From: Bacteroides eggerthii
Lineage (GTDB): Bacteria > Bacteroidota > Bacteroidia > Bacteroidales > Bacteroidaceae
Length of the DNA stretch: 64,000 bases
Direction of reading: 5' to 3'
Assembly (NCBI RefSeq): GCF_025146565.1
Contig: NZ_CP102258.1
Span: 2,822,001-2,886,000 of the forward strand
A model generated the notes under the pieces. That model searched no databases. It saw only the letters and a list, made by a program, of their open reading frames with translations, and had not been told where the DNA came from. Position numbers and translations under genes: made by a program. Below are positions 7,156 to 17,645 of the stretch, one piece after another; position 1 is the stretch's first letter, and each line of letters starts with the position of its first letter.

Positions 7156-9192
7156 ATGATAAACAAGCACACCTTATTATATATATATTGTTTCTTTCTC
7201 TGTGTGGCATTAACCGGATGTCACAAGTCGTCCCAACCAATTGACCGGAGTGATATTCGTGAATGGCTTTCACAGGATGCAGACTCGTGCTTATGGTACT
7301 ATACCGGCCATTATACCACTTTGCTTAAAGAAAAGAGATACCGGGAAATGGAGCAACTGTATGCCTCCGTTTTGCGTGCTATGCCGGAACATCCCAAAGG
7401 GGGCAAAAACATGAACTACCTGATGGGCTGGGTGCTGACCTATTATTATAATGCCCTGATGTATCAGGACAAAGCGGACGGCAGCGAATTTCTGACCGAC
7501 AGCCTGCTGAACAGCCGCCACCCTTACTATACCCAAGTGCTTCGCCCGGAACTGCTTGCCCACTCCTGCAAGTTCTATCTGGCTCAGAACCGGATGAAGC
7601 AGGTAGACAGCATCGGACATCTCTTTCTTTCCCTTCCCCCTACGGACGATCCACGAAGAGATGCCCGGACGTGGCATGTTATGGCATATTCTCTGGAGTT
7701 TTGCAGTATTGACACTAAAGCTCCCATGCAGCTGATGGAACATGCGGTAGCGTCGTGCCGGAAAGCGGAAGGCAAAGTAGGCAATGAAGGTGAAATATAC
7801 GGCTACATGGGTTACCTCTACTGGAAAAACGGAGAACCGGAGAAGGCGATAACCGCCATTCAGGAAGCGATAGACTGGTACACAGCCCGTCCGGGGACTC
7901 CGGGGGACGGATTGATAGAATGTTACAATGACCTTAGTCAGGTATATGCCACCCTTGAACTCTTTGACAAAGCCATAGAAGCCAATACCCTTGCAGTGGA
8001 AGCATCCAAGAAGCTGGATAACTGGACGCTGGAAGAGGTGTACCGTTTGCGTGCGGCCTGCTTCAGTAATGCCGGAGAGAAGGATTCTGCGCTGTTCTAT
8101 ATACAGGAAGCCATCAAAGCCACTCCGAAAAGCGCGGAAAAATACTTCAATCTTTTATTACGCATCAACCGGTTGGATTATTATTATGCCGCCTACCCCG
8201 ACTCCATAGCCGGACAACTGGATGAATGTTGCCGTCTGCTGAAAGATACCGCCCATATAGACCCGTTTGCCCAAAACTATTTGTATGCTTACCATGGCAA
8301 GGCATTGCTGCGAACGCCGGGGCACGAACAAGAAGGAGTGGAACAGTTGGAGCGGAGTTTTCGGAATTTTCAAACGTCCCATTTCCCGGAAGGAATCATT
8401 TCCGTCGGCGATGAATTGATACGCGCCTACATCCGGACAGGGATGCCGGACCGGATTTCATCTATATATTCCTTATATACCGAAACAAGCGACAGCCTGC
8501 GGCATCGGGCACGTGCCAATGCCGCTATCGGAGCCAATGTCCGTTACGAAACGGGACGCAAGGAACAGGAGAACCTTGTTCTTGCCGCCGAGGTGTCTTT
8601 GAAGCAACGGACACTGATTTTTACCCGGCTATTGGTCGGACTGCTGTTTGTCATCCTTCTCGTTGGGGGGATGTATATGCGTCAGCGCCAGCGTTTCCTT
8701 CGTCAGGTCAGTAACGCACGCCTCTCACAAATCAGCGGATTGCTCCAGACACAACAGGAACTGAAAGAGAAAAATGAATCCTTGCAGGGAATGCAGGAAG
8801 AACTGCGTCAAAGCAACGAGGCATTGTTCGAGGCAAAACAAGAGTTAAGCCGACATAATGCTTCATTGACACAAAAGAAAGCTGTCAGCAATCTTCGGAT
8901 GAAAATCAGCACCGAAATTTTCAATTCCGACAAAGAAGCTGAGTTCCGCCGTAGCTTCACAGCCTTCTATCCCGATTATATTCCTGCACTGCACCGGTTA
9001 AGCCCGGATATTACCCGTACAGACGAGCTGATTGCCATGCTTATTATTCTGGAATTAAGCAGTGACGAGATTGCTCTCACGTTGGGTATTTCCAAAATTG
9101 GAGTGAACAAGGCCCGTAGCCGTATGCGTAAAAGACTGGGGTTAGCCGGTGACACTAAATTGGAGGACTTTCTGAAAGGGATATGGGATTAG
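7156..9192 (+). CDS. TPR lipoprotein-type signalling protein with transmembrane segment and C-terminal HTH-like domain
   Basis: A 678-aa protein. The N-terminus is a lipoprotein-like signal (ALTGC, Cys22). Residues ~50-450 are alpha-helical TPR repeats (for example GEIYGYMGYLYWKNGEPEKAI). A transmembrane helix (RLLVGLLFVILLVGGMYM, about 495-512) is followed by a coiled coil rich in Gln/Glu (QQELKEKNESLQGMQEEL). The C-terminus (DELIAMLIILELSSDEIALTLGIS ... VNKARSRMRKRL) looks like a LuxR/sigma-region-4 type helix-turn-helix. The likely picture is periplasmic TPR sensing with a cytoplasmic DNA-binding end, a layout common in Bacteroidetes. Its target is unknown; the thiamine operon follows but has its own riboswitch. 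Confidence 0.7.
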   Translation: MINKHTLLYIYCFFLCVALTGCHKSSQPIDRSDIREWLSQDADSCLWYYTGHYTTLLKEKRYREMEQLYASVLRAMPEHPKGGKNMNYLMGWVLTYYYNALMYQDKADGSEFLTDSLLNSRHPYYTQVLRPELLAHSCKFYLAQNRMKQVDSIGHLFLSLPPTDDPRRDARTWHVMAYSLEFCSIDTKAPMQLMEHAVASCRKAEGKVGNEGEIYGYMGYLYWKNGEPEKAITAIQEAIDWYTARPGTPGDGLIECYNDLSQVYATLELFDKAIEANTLAVEASKKLDNWTLEEVYRLRAACFSNAGEKDSALFYIQEAIKATPKSAEKYFNLLLRINRLDYYYAAYPDSIAGQLDECCRLLKDTAHIDPFAQNYLYAYHGKALLRTPGHEQEGVEQLERSFRNFQTSHFPEGIISVGDELIRAYIRTGMPDRISSIYSLYTETSDSLRHRARANAAIGANVRYETGRKEQENLVLAAEVSLKQRTLIFTRLLVGLLFVILLVGGMYMRQRQRFLRQVSNARLSQISGLLQTQQELKEKNESLQGMQEELRQSNEALFEAKQELSRHNASLTQKKAVSNLRMKISTEIFNSDKEAEFRRSFTAFYPDYIPALHRLSPDITRTDELIAMLIILELSSDEIALTLGISKIGVNKARSRMRKRLGLAGDTKLEDFLKGIWD

Positions 9193-9297
9193 CATATATC
9201 CTTTATTTGCAGAACCTCTCTTCCTTCCGGAACTATTTCCATACCTGAAAAAGACGTAAAAAAATCCCTCTTTTATTTTTTATATTTTATTTTCTCT

Positions 9298-9305
9298 TAC
9301 CTTTG
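9298..9305 (+). promoter_or_regulatory. Promoter -7 box of the thiamine operon
   Basis: TACCTTTG matches TAnnTTTG and lies just upstream of the TPP riboswitch, so transcription would begin a few bases before the aptamer. The upstream region is T/A-rich with no clean TTTG box. Confidence 0.65.
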
Positions 9306-9314
9306 CCACCGTAA

Positions 9315-9392
9315 AGACAAAGGGGTGCCCCGACGGGCTGAGATTATACCCTCGAACCTGATGCAGTTAGTACTGCCGTAGGAATTGGATAT
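9315..9392 (+). ncRNA. TPP riboswitch (thi-box)
   Basis: Contains the conserved thi-box elements in order: AGGGGTGCCC, GGGCTGAGATTATACCC, GAACCTGATGCAGTTAGTA and CTGCCGTAGGAA. These form the pyrimidine- and pyrophosphate-sensing arms of the TPP aptamer. It sits between the operon promoter and thiS, 78 nt before the thiS ATG, so thiamine diphosphate should repress the whole operon. The short T-rich tract after it is not preceded by a clear terminator stem, so control may be on translation or via a longer fold. Confidence 0.93.
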
Positions 9393-9469
9393 TTTTTTTC
9401 TTCACAGAACTTACCTTAACGGTGCTTCTTTGTATTTACTTCCATTGTTTTACTTAACAGAAACAGAAA

Positions 9470-9667
9470 ATGAAAGTATTAATCAACAACAAAGAAGTGG
9501 AAACCGAAGCCTCTACCCTTTCACAGCTGACCAATGAGCTTTCCTTACCGGCGCAAGGCATTGCCGTTGCCGTCAATAACCGTATGGTTCCACGCATGGA
9601 ATGGACGAATTACGCACTATCCGAAGGCATATCTATCGTAATAATAAAGGCAGCCTGCGGCGGATAA
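9470..9667 (+). CDS. thiS: Sulfur carrier protein ThiS
   Basis: A 65-aa ubiquitin-like sulfur carrier for thiazole synthesis. It ends in the required Gly-Gly (AACGG), whose C-terminal glycine is adenylated by ThiF and then thiocarboxylated before delivery to ThiG. Length and the N-terminal MKVLINNKEV beta-strand are typical. First gene of the riboswitch-controlled operon; thiE begins 3 nt later. Confidence 0.95.
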   Translation: MKVLINNKEVETEASTLSQLTNELSLPAQGIAVAVNNRMVPRMEWTNYALSEGISIVIIKAACGG

Positions 9668-9670
9668 ATT

Positions 9671-10309
9671 ATGAAAACAGTTCAGTTCATTACACATTAC
9701 ACTGAAAAGTACTCCTATCTCGACTCTGCCCGTATGGCATTGAAAGGGGGATGCCGGTGGATACAGCTGCGTATGAAAGATGCCGGCAAAGAGGAAATAG
9801 TGTCCGTAGCTATGGAGCTGCGGAATTTATGCAATGATTGCGGCGCCATATTCATCATTGACGACCATGTGGAGCTGGTCAGGGAAATCGGGGCGGATGG
9901 CGTGCACCTTGGTAAAAATGACATGTCCGTTGCCGAAGCGCGTCGCATACTTGGAGACGAATATATCATAGGCGGCACTGCCAATACGTACGAAGATGTG
10001 AAAAAGCATTGGCTCGACGGAGTGAATTACATCGGTTGCGGACCGTTCAGATACACTACAACCAAACAGAAACTCAGTCCTATATTGGGGTTGGAAGGAT
10101 ATAAGGAGATTATCCGGAAAATGCAGGAAGAAAAGATCTGTCATCTTCCTGTCGTAGCCATCGGCGGGATTACCTTTGCCGATATTCCTGCGATCATGCA
10201 GACAGGCGTTACGGGCATTGCTCTTTCAGGGACTGTGTTGCGTGCAGACAATCCGGTAGAGGAAATGCGAAAAATACTTGCCGTAATCAACCAAACAGAC
10301 AATTATTGA
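9671..10309 (+). CDS. thiE: Thiamine phosphate synthase ThiE
   Basis: Joins HMP diphosphate and thiazole phosphate to make thiamine phosphate. At 212 aa it is a normal-size TIM barrel. Visible motifs are RMKDAG (Arg and Lys for the diphosphate), FIIDDHVELV, GADGVHLGKNDM, GCGPFRYTTTK (diphosphate-binding loop) and VAIGGI near the end. It follows thiS by 3 nt. A second ThiE-family protein is encoded further down the same operon; this copy has the more canonical motifs and is the better candidate for the synthase. Confidence 0.95.
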   Translation: MKTVQFITHYTEKYSYLDSARMALKGGCRWIQLRMKDAGKEEIVSVAMELRNLCNDCGAIFIIDDHVELVREIGADGVHLGKNDMSVAEARRILGDEYIIGGTANTYEDVKKHWLDGVNYIGCGPFRYTTTKQKLSPILGLEGYKEIIRKMQEEKICHLPVVAIGGITFADIPAIMQTGVTGIALSGTVLRADNPVEEMRKILAVINQTDNY

Positions 10310-10329
10310 AACAATAAACAAAAAGGTAT

Positions 10330-12812
<2,483 letters not shown>

Positions 12813-12841
12813 CTATCGGATTAACTTTATCATAGAATAAA

Positions 12842-13969
12842 ATGTTTTCAGACGAATTAGAAAAAATATCCTGGGAAGAAACGACCGTCCGCATCAATTC
12901 AAAGACAGATGCGGATGTGCGCCGCGCACTTTCCAAGGAGCATTGCGACGTAGAGGATTTTATGGCGCTCATTTCACCGGCCGCCGTTCCCTACTTGGAA
13001 ACAATGGCGCGTTTGAGCAAGAAATATACGGAAGAGCGTTTCGGCAAAACGATTTCCATGTTTGTGCCATTATATATTACGAATTCCTGCACCAACTCCT
13101 GTGTGTACTGTGGTTTTCACATCAGCAATCCCATGCCCCGTACCATACTGACGGAGGAGGAAATTGTCAATGAGTACAAGGCTATCAAGAAGCTCGCGCC
13201 TTTTGAGAACCTGTTGCTGGTTACAGGTGAAAATCCCGCCAAGGCAGGCGTTCCGTACATTGCCCGCGCACTCGACTTGGCAAAGCCTTATTTCAGCAAC
13301 CTGAAGATTGAAGTAATGCCCTTGAAAGCCGAAGAATATGCCGAACTGAAGACGCATGGCATGAACGGCGTCATCTGTTTTCAGGAGACCTACCACAAGG
13401 CGAACTATAACATATACCACCCGCGTGGCATGAAGTCCAAATTCGAATGGCGCGTAAACGGCTTTGACCGTATGGGGCAGGCAGGCGTACATTCCATCGG
13501 TATGGGAGTGCTCATCGGTTTGGAGAAAGAGTGGCGGACGGACATTTGCATGATGGCATACCATCTGCGCTACCTTCAGAAGCATTATTGGAAAACGAAG
13601 TATAGCGTCAATTTCCCGCGTATGCGCCCTTCGGAGAACGGCGGGTTTCAACCCAATGTGATTATGAGCGACCGCGAGCTGGCTCAGGTTACCTTTGCCA
13701 TGCGAATATTCGACCATGATGTAGACATATCCTACTCCACTCGCGAACCGGCTTTCATACGCGACCACATGGCAACTTTGGGAGTTACCACCATGAGTGC
13801 GGAGAGCAAAACAGAACCGGGCGGATATTATAGCTATCCGCAAACTCTGGAGCAGTTCCACGTCAGCGACGAGCGCAAAGCCGTAGAAGTGGACAGGGCT
13901 TTGAAAAGTTTGGGACGGGAACCCGTATGGAAAGATTGGGATGCCAGCTTTGACCTGAAACGTGTCTGA
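12842..13969 (+). CDS. thiH: 2-Iminoacetate synthase ThiH
   Basis: Radical-SAM tyrosine lyase that makes dehydroglycine (iminoacetate) for ThiG. At 375 aa, the CX3CX2C motif is CTNSCVYC (Cys83, Cys87, Cys90), followed by FHISNPMPRTILTEEEI, NLLLVTGENPAKAG and later GMGVLIGLEKEWRTD and RMRPSENG, all typical of ThiH. The gene lies 29 nt after thiC in the thiamine operon. Confidence 0.96.
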   Translation: MFSDELEKISWEETTVRINSKTDADVRRALSKEHCDVEDFMALISPAAVPYLETMARLSKKYTEERFGKTISMFVPLYITNSCTNSCVYCGFHISNPMPRTILTEEEIVNEYKAIKKLAPFENLLLVTGENPAKAGVPYIARALDLAKPYFSNLKIEVMPLKAEEYAELKTHGMNGVICFQETYHKANYNIYHPRGMKSKFEWRVNGFDRMGQAGVHSIGMGVLIGLEKEWRTDICMMAYHLRYLQKHYWKTKYSVNFPRMRPSENGGFQPNVIMSDRELAQVTFAMRIFDHDVDISYSTREPAFIRDHMATLGVTTMSAESKTEPGGYYSYPQTLEQFHVSDERKAVEVDRALKSLGREPVWKDWDASFDLKRV

Positions 13970-13989
13970 CACTCTTTACATATATAATT

Positions 13990-14685
13990 ATGACCCGATA
14001 CAGCAGACAAACCGCCCTTCCCGAAATAGGAGAAGACGGACAAGAGAAACTGCATAAGGCAAAAGTGTTGATAGTAGGTGTAGGAGGGCTTGGCTCCCTT
14101 ATCGCCCTCTATCTTGCGGGTGCAGGAGTAGGCACAATAGGCTTGGTGGATGACGATACGGTGAGTATCAGCAATCTGCAACGCCAGATATTGTACGCGG
14201 AGAACGAAACCGGCCTGTCCAAAGTGCACTGTGCCGCCAAGAGGTTGCAGGCTCTGAACAGTGAGGTGAACATCCTTGCCCACCCCTTTCGTCTCAGTTC
14301 GGAGAATGCCCGCCGGCTGATTGCAGAATATGATATTATTGTTGACGGATGCGATAATTTCTCCACCCGCTATCTGATTAGCGACAGTTGCAGTGCACTG
14401 AACAAACCTTATGTTTACGGTGCTATTCAAGGATTTGAGGGGCAAGTTTCCGTATTCTGTCATGGCGGGCAACCTAAGACATACAGGGACTTGTATCCCG
14501 ACGAAGCCGCAACATTACAAATGCCTGCTCCCGATAAATCTGTGATAGGCGTTACTCCAGCCATTGTGGGCAGTGTGGAAGCGAGTGAGGTTCTGAAACT
14601 TATTTGCGGTTACGGCGATGTATTGGCCGGAAAATTATGGACTGTCGATCTTAGGAGCATGCAGTCGTTCATTCTTTTAATATAA
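13990..14685 (+). CDS. thiF: ThiF-family adenylyltransferase
   Basis: E1-like enzyme expected to adenylate the ThiS C-terminus. At 231 aa it has the nucleotide-binding GVGGLGS (about 30-36), the LVDDDTVSISNLQRQ stretch with conserved Asp and Arg, and VDGCDNFSTRY. Unlike E. coli ThiF it lacks the two CxxC zinc pairs and the cysteine that normally precedes the TAGV-like crossover (here APDKSVIGVTPAIVG). Some ThiF homologues also lack these, so activity is still likely. It follows thiH by 20 nt, and the next ATG is directly after its stop. Confidence 0.9.
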   Translation: MTRYSRQTALPEIGEDGQEKLHKAKVLIVGVGGLGSLIALYLAGAGVGTIGLVDDDTVSISNLQRQILYAENETGLSKVHCAAKRLQALNSEVNILAHPFRLSSENARRLIAEYDIIVDGCDNFSTRYLISDSCSALNKPYVYGAIQGFEGQVSVFCHGGQPKTYRDLYPDEAATLQMPAPDKSVIGVTPAIVGSVEASEVLKLICGYGDVLAGKLWTVDLRSMQSFILLI

Positions 14686-15306
14686 ATGGCAGAAAAAATA
14701 TACCCGAATTGTATGAAACTGATAGTGATTACCCAACCTGAATTCTTTGAAGATGAAGCCGCTGCGATCACTTCCCTGTTCGATGCCGGACTTGAGATCC
14801 TTCATCTTCGCAAACCCGGTGCGTCTTACGAAGATATGGACAAGCTCTTGCGCCGCCTTCCGGCGGAATACATGGAGCGCATCGTTACCCACGACCATTT
14901 CGGGCTTGCATCCGAACGGAACTTGAAAGGTGTTCATCTGAACGGACGCAACCCGGCAGCACCTGCTGGCTTTACAGGGCACGTCAGCCGTTCCTGCCAT
15001 TCGCTGGAGGAAGTGGCGGAATATAAAGCGGCATGCAACTATGTTTTCCTCAGTCCCATATACAACAGCATTTCAAAAGAGGGATATGCTGCTGCCTACG
15101 CTTTTGATGATTTGCAGAAGGCACATCAGGCGGGCATCATCGACTCCGGCGTAATGGCGTTGGGCGGTGTCACTGCTGAGCACTTACCCGAAATCAATTC
15201 ATTAGGTTTCGGCGGTGTGGGACTGTTAGGCGATATATGGCAGCGGACGGGAACGGATTTCATCAATCATTTCAGGGAGCTGCTCCGTTCGGCTTCTGTC
15301 TTTTAA
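14686..15306 (+). CDS. Second ThiE/TenI-like thiamine phosphate synthase-family protein
   Basis: A 206-aa TIM barrel related to ThiE and TenI. It has LHLRKPGASYEDM, a HDHFGLASERNLKGVHLN stretch and FLSPIYNSISKEGY, with ALGGVTAEHL near the end. Compared with the upstream ThiE, the diphosphate loop GPxxxTxTK is replaced by SPIYNSISK and the DDH motif is HDH, so it may be a TenI-type thiazole tautomerase rather than a synthase (inference). The ATG at 14686 directly abuts the thiF stop; an in-frame ATG at 14713 (MKLIVIT) is an equally good start. Confidence 0.85.
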   Translation: MAEKIYPNCMKLIVITQPEFFEDEAAAITSLFDAGLEILHLRKPGASYEDMDKLLRRLPAEYMERIVTHDHFGLASERNLKGVHLNGRNPAAPAGFTGHVSRSCHSLEEVAEYKAACNYVFLSPIYNSISKEGYAAAYAFDDLQKAHQAGIIDSGVMALGGVTAEHLPEINSLGFGGVGLLGDIWQRTGTDFINHFRELLRSASVF

Positions 15307-15326
15307 TCATCAATCATTTTATCATC

Positions 15327-16130
15327 ATGTTGTCCACTCCAGTCATTCTCACCGTTGCCGGTTCCGATTGTTCCGGCGGCGCAGGCATACAGGCGGATAT
15401 TAAGACGATTTCCGCATTGAAGGGGTATGCCGCCTCCGTCATTACCGCCGTTACCGCACAGAATACGGTAGGGGTTCAAGCCGTCTACCCCATTCCGCCG
15501 GATATTGTCCGCATGCAGACAGAATCTGTCATGGACGATTTGCAGCCTGCTGCCGTCAAAATAGGAATGGTGCACAATGCCGCTATCGTACGCGCCATTG
15601 CGGAATGTCTGCAAAGGTTCCGCCCCCGCTTTGTTGTCTGCGATCCGGTCATGGTGTCTACCAGCGGACGGCAACTGATGACGGAAGATACCATTCACAC
15701 AATTCAGGAAGAGCTTTTCCCCCTCTGCTCCCTGATAACTCCCAATTTGAGTGAAGCATCATTGCTGCTTGCACGCACTGTCACAGATGTGGAGGATATG
15801 AAACAAGCGGCTCGCGAACTGGCAGACCGCTATCATTGTGCCGTATTGGTAAAAGGCGGCCACTTGTCCGGAACCACAATGTGCGATGTGTTGTATGGCG
15901 ACAACGGATTCAGCCTGTTCGAACAACAAAAGATAGAGAGTTGCAATCTTCATGGTACGGGCTGCACGCTGTCTTCCGCCATTGCCACCCTCGCTGCCTG
16001 CAACAACGGGCTTGAGGATGCCGTCCGTCAGGCAAAAGCCTATATAAGCAAAGCTATTCTTCATGGCAAGGACCTGCACATAGGGCATGGAAACGGGCCT
16101 TTATGCCATTTCTTCCCGGAGGAAGAATGA
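15327..16130 (+). CDS. thiD: Hydroxymethylpyrimidine (phosphate) kinase ThiD
   Basis: Phosphorylates HMP and HMP phosphate to the diphosphate used by ThiE. I place the start at ATG 15327 (MLSTPVILTVAGSD), giving 267 aa, the normal ThiD length; the frame is open further upstream but would overlap the preceding gene. Motifs are AGSDCSGGAGIQADIKT, AVTAQNT, VCDPVMVSTSG, LITPNLSEA, VLVKGGH and the ATP-binding LHGTGCTLSSAIA. Last gene of the thiamine operon, 20 nt after the TenI-like gene. Confidence 0.95.
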   Translation: MLSTPVILTVAGSDCSGGAGIQADIKTISALKGYAASVITAVTAQNTVGVQAVYPIPPDIVRMQTESVMDDLQPAAVKIGMVHNAAIVRAIAECLQRFRPRFVVCDPVMVSTSGRQLMTEDTIHTIQEELFPLCSLITPNLSEASLLLARTVTDVEDMKQAARELADRYHCAVLVKGGHLSGTTMCDVLYGDNGFSLFEQQKIESCNLHGTGCTLSSAIATLAACNNGLEDAVRQAKAYISKAILHGKDLHIGHGNGPLCHFFPEEE

Positions 16131-16200
16131 TTGCTCATCTTTTTCCGGAAAACTTCATAATTAAAGCCCGAAATACTTGACAAGGGGTATCCTCATTTCG

Positions 16201-16208
16201 TATATTTG
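16201..16208 (+). promoter_or_regulatory. Promoter -7 box of the DUF4248 gene
   Basis: TATATTTG matches the consensus, with TTGAC about 20 nt upstream. It lies 40 nt before the ATG. Confidence 0.6.
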
Positions 16209-16248
16209 CACATCGAACAACTAATAACATTAACCTAAAACTTAGTAA

Positions 16249-16473
16249 ATGGCAAAATCTATTTCTTCCTTTTCGGAGTTGGCACAAATGTATTTTCCCG
16301 GTTGCACTACTCCTAAAAATGCGGTGAGATGTCTGCAACGCAGCATTAAGAGATGTACAAAATTGGCAACATTATTGGCGGAAACGGGCTATCTTCCCTA
16401 TAATCACCGCTGGATTTCGCCCAAGCAACAAGCGCTGATATTTGAAAATTTAGGCGATCCATACCCTGATTAA
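16249..16473 (+). CDS. DUF4248 small protein
   Basis: A 74-aa protein typical of the Bacteroides DUF4248 family: the ELAQMYFPGCTTPKNAVRCL start, a basic middle and the ending HRWISPKQQALIFENLGDPYP. The function of the family is not known to me. DUF4248 genes are often found near HU-like DNA-binding protein genes in Bacteroides, as here (next gene at 17014). It has its own promoter and a strong terminator directly after it. Confidence 0.75.
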   Translation: MAKSISSFSELAQMYFPGCTTPKNAVRCLQRSIKRCTKLATLLAETGYLPYNHRWISPKQQALIFENLGDPYPD

Positions 16474-16490
16474 GTTTATAAAACGACATG

Positions 16491-16528
16491 AAAAAACGGC
16501 ATTTCACATTGTGATTTGCCGTTTTTTT
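16491..16528 (+). terminator. Terminator after the DUF4248 gene
   Basis: A stem of AAAAACGGCA with TGCCGTTTTT, extended by an inner TCAC/GTGA pairing, ends in seven T. Confidence 0.85.
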
Positions 16529-16589
16529 GTATCCATATTTCAATAAATTCATTCATAGACATCAAAACGCCTATTAATAAATTCCGGAA

Positions 16590-16628
16590 GAATTTTACTA
16601 TAATTTTTCAAGAATTACAGTAAAATTC
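16590..16628. repeat. Long perfect-like inverted repeat in the DUF4248-HU spacer
   Basis: GAATTTTACTATAATT (from 16590) pairs with GAATTACAGTAAAATTC (16612-16628) with one mismatch and a 5-nt loop. No gene was recognised in the rest of the 16529-17013 spacer apart from the promoter box at 16939. Confidence 0.5.
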
Positions 16629-16938
16629 CAAATACATTCATTTATAGGAAGATTTTAAATGTATCATCATTTTACTTTTTCGCATGTAAGCAAATAATGA
16701 AAGGCATTTAGGTGGTGGAAAGCTGTTTCTTTTTCTGATTTATGCTTTATTTCATCAAGAAAGGCGGTGTTGTTTATGTATATAAATAGTTACGTTTGCA
16801 GCGTTGCCCCGACCCGGTTTCCGTATGCATGCAATCATAATGTTTTCGAATCCACTAATAATTAGCCGCTTACAACTTTTTTCAAAAAAACACGTTCCAA
16901 AGGGCCCAAAAGGGGACTGAACGCCCGGCAGCCTGTTG

Positions 16939-16946
16939 TACCTTTG
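16939..16946 (+). promoter_or_regulatory. Promoter -7 box of the HU-like gene
   Basis: TACCTTTG matches TAnnTTTG, 68 nt before the ATG at 17014. A GC-rich stretch lies just upstream and no clear -33 TTTG is visible. Confidence 0.6.
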
Positions 16947-17013
16947 CATAGTCATTAAAACAAATGGCAATAGTAAACCTTTTTATTTTTTAACCTATTA
17001 AACTTTAACGATT

Positions 17014-17496
17014 ATGGCTTTAGAGTATGTAGTAACCAAAAGAGTGTTTGGTTTTGACCAGTCGAAAACAGAAAAGTATGTAGCGCGTTCCGTCGGTTCC
17101 GGCCAAGTGCGTTTCGACAAAATGTGTGCAAAGGTCAGTCGCCTGTGCGGTGTTCATCGCAAAGTGGTAGACTTGGTGGTAAGCGGTTTGGTGGACATGA
17201 TGGCAGAGGACATTGACGACGGCAAAACGGTGCAAATGGGAGAATTCGGACTGTTCCGGCCTACCATTAAAACAAAAAGCGCCAACACAGCCGAGGAGGT
17301 CAATGCAAGCAATATCCTTTCCAAGCGCATCGTGTTTACGCCGGGAAAGATTTTCCACCGTACGCTGGAGGAAATGAGCGTCACCCGTTCAGTGCCTGTG
17401 GACACTGACTATACAGACGGAAGCGGCAATAGCGGAAACACCGGTGGCACTGACGGGCCTAATGAAGGCGGCGAAGAAGAGAATCCGTTGGGATAA
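17014..17496 (+). CDS. HU-like DNA-binding protein with Gly/acidic C-terminal tail
   Basis: A 160-aa member of the Bacteroides HU/IHF-like family (HU-HIG type). The core has ARSVGSGQVRFDKMCAKVSR, VVDLVVSGLVDMMAEDIDDG, and the beta-arm lead GKTVQMGEFGLFRPTIKTKSA, where HU has GFGTF. The last ~27 residues are rich in Gly, Asn, Thr and Glu (from DYTDGSGNSG to the end) and resemble a disordered acidic tail. Expected to bind DNA non-specifically as a nucleoid protein. It is monocistronic with its own promoter and terminator. Confidence 0.85.
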   Translation: MALEYVVTKRVFGFDQSKTEKYVARSVGSGQVRFDKMCAKVSRLCGVHRKVVDLVVSGLVDMMAEDIDDGKTVQMGEFGLFRPTIKTKSANTAEEVNASNILSKRIVFTPGKIFHRTLEEMSVTRSVPVDTDYTDGSGNSGNTGGTDGPNEGGEEENPLG

Positions 17497-17540
17497 CCGT
17501 TATTGAGAGAATACATTTTTTCTTCTACCCTAAAGATGAA

Positions 17541-17570
17541 AAGCAGCGGGACGTGTCCCGCTGCTTTTTT
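17541..17570 (+). terminator. Terminator after the HU-like gene
   Basis: AAGCAGCGGGAC pairs with GTCCCGCTGCTT around a tiny loop, followed by six T. Confidence 0.92.
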
Positions 17571-17605
17571 ATATAATATACCTGCCATTATTAAATTTTA
17601 TCTAT

Positions 17606-17613
17606 TATTTTTG
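17606..17613 (+). promoter_or_regulatory. Promoter -7 box of the DUF362 gene
   Basis: TATTTTTG matches TAnnTTTG and lies 33 nt before the ATG at 17646. Confidence 0.55.
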
Positions 17614-17645
17614 CAAAAACATTCACAATAAACCAGACATATATC

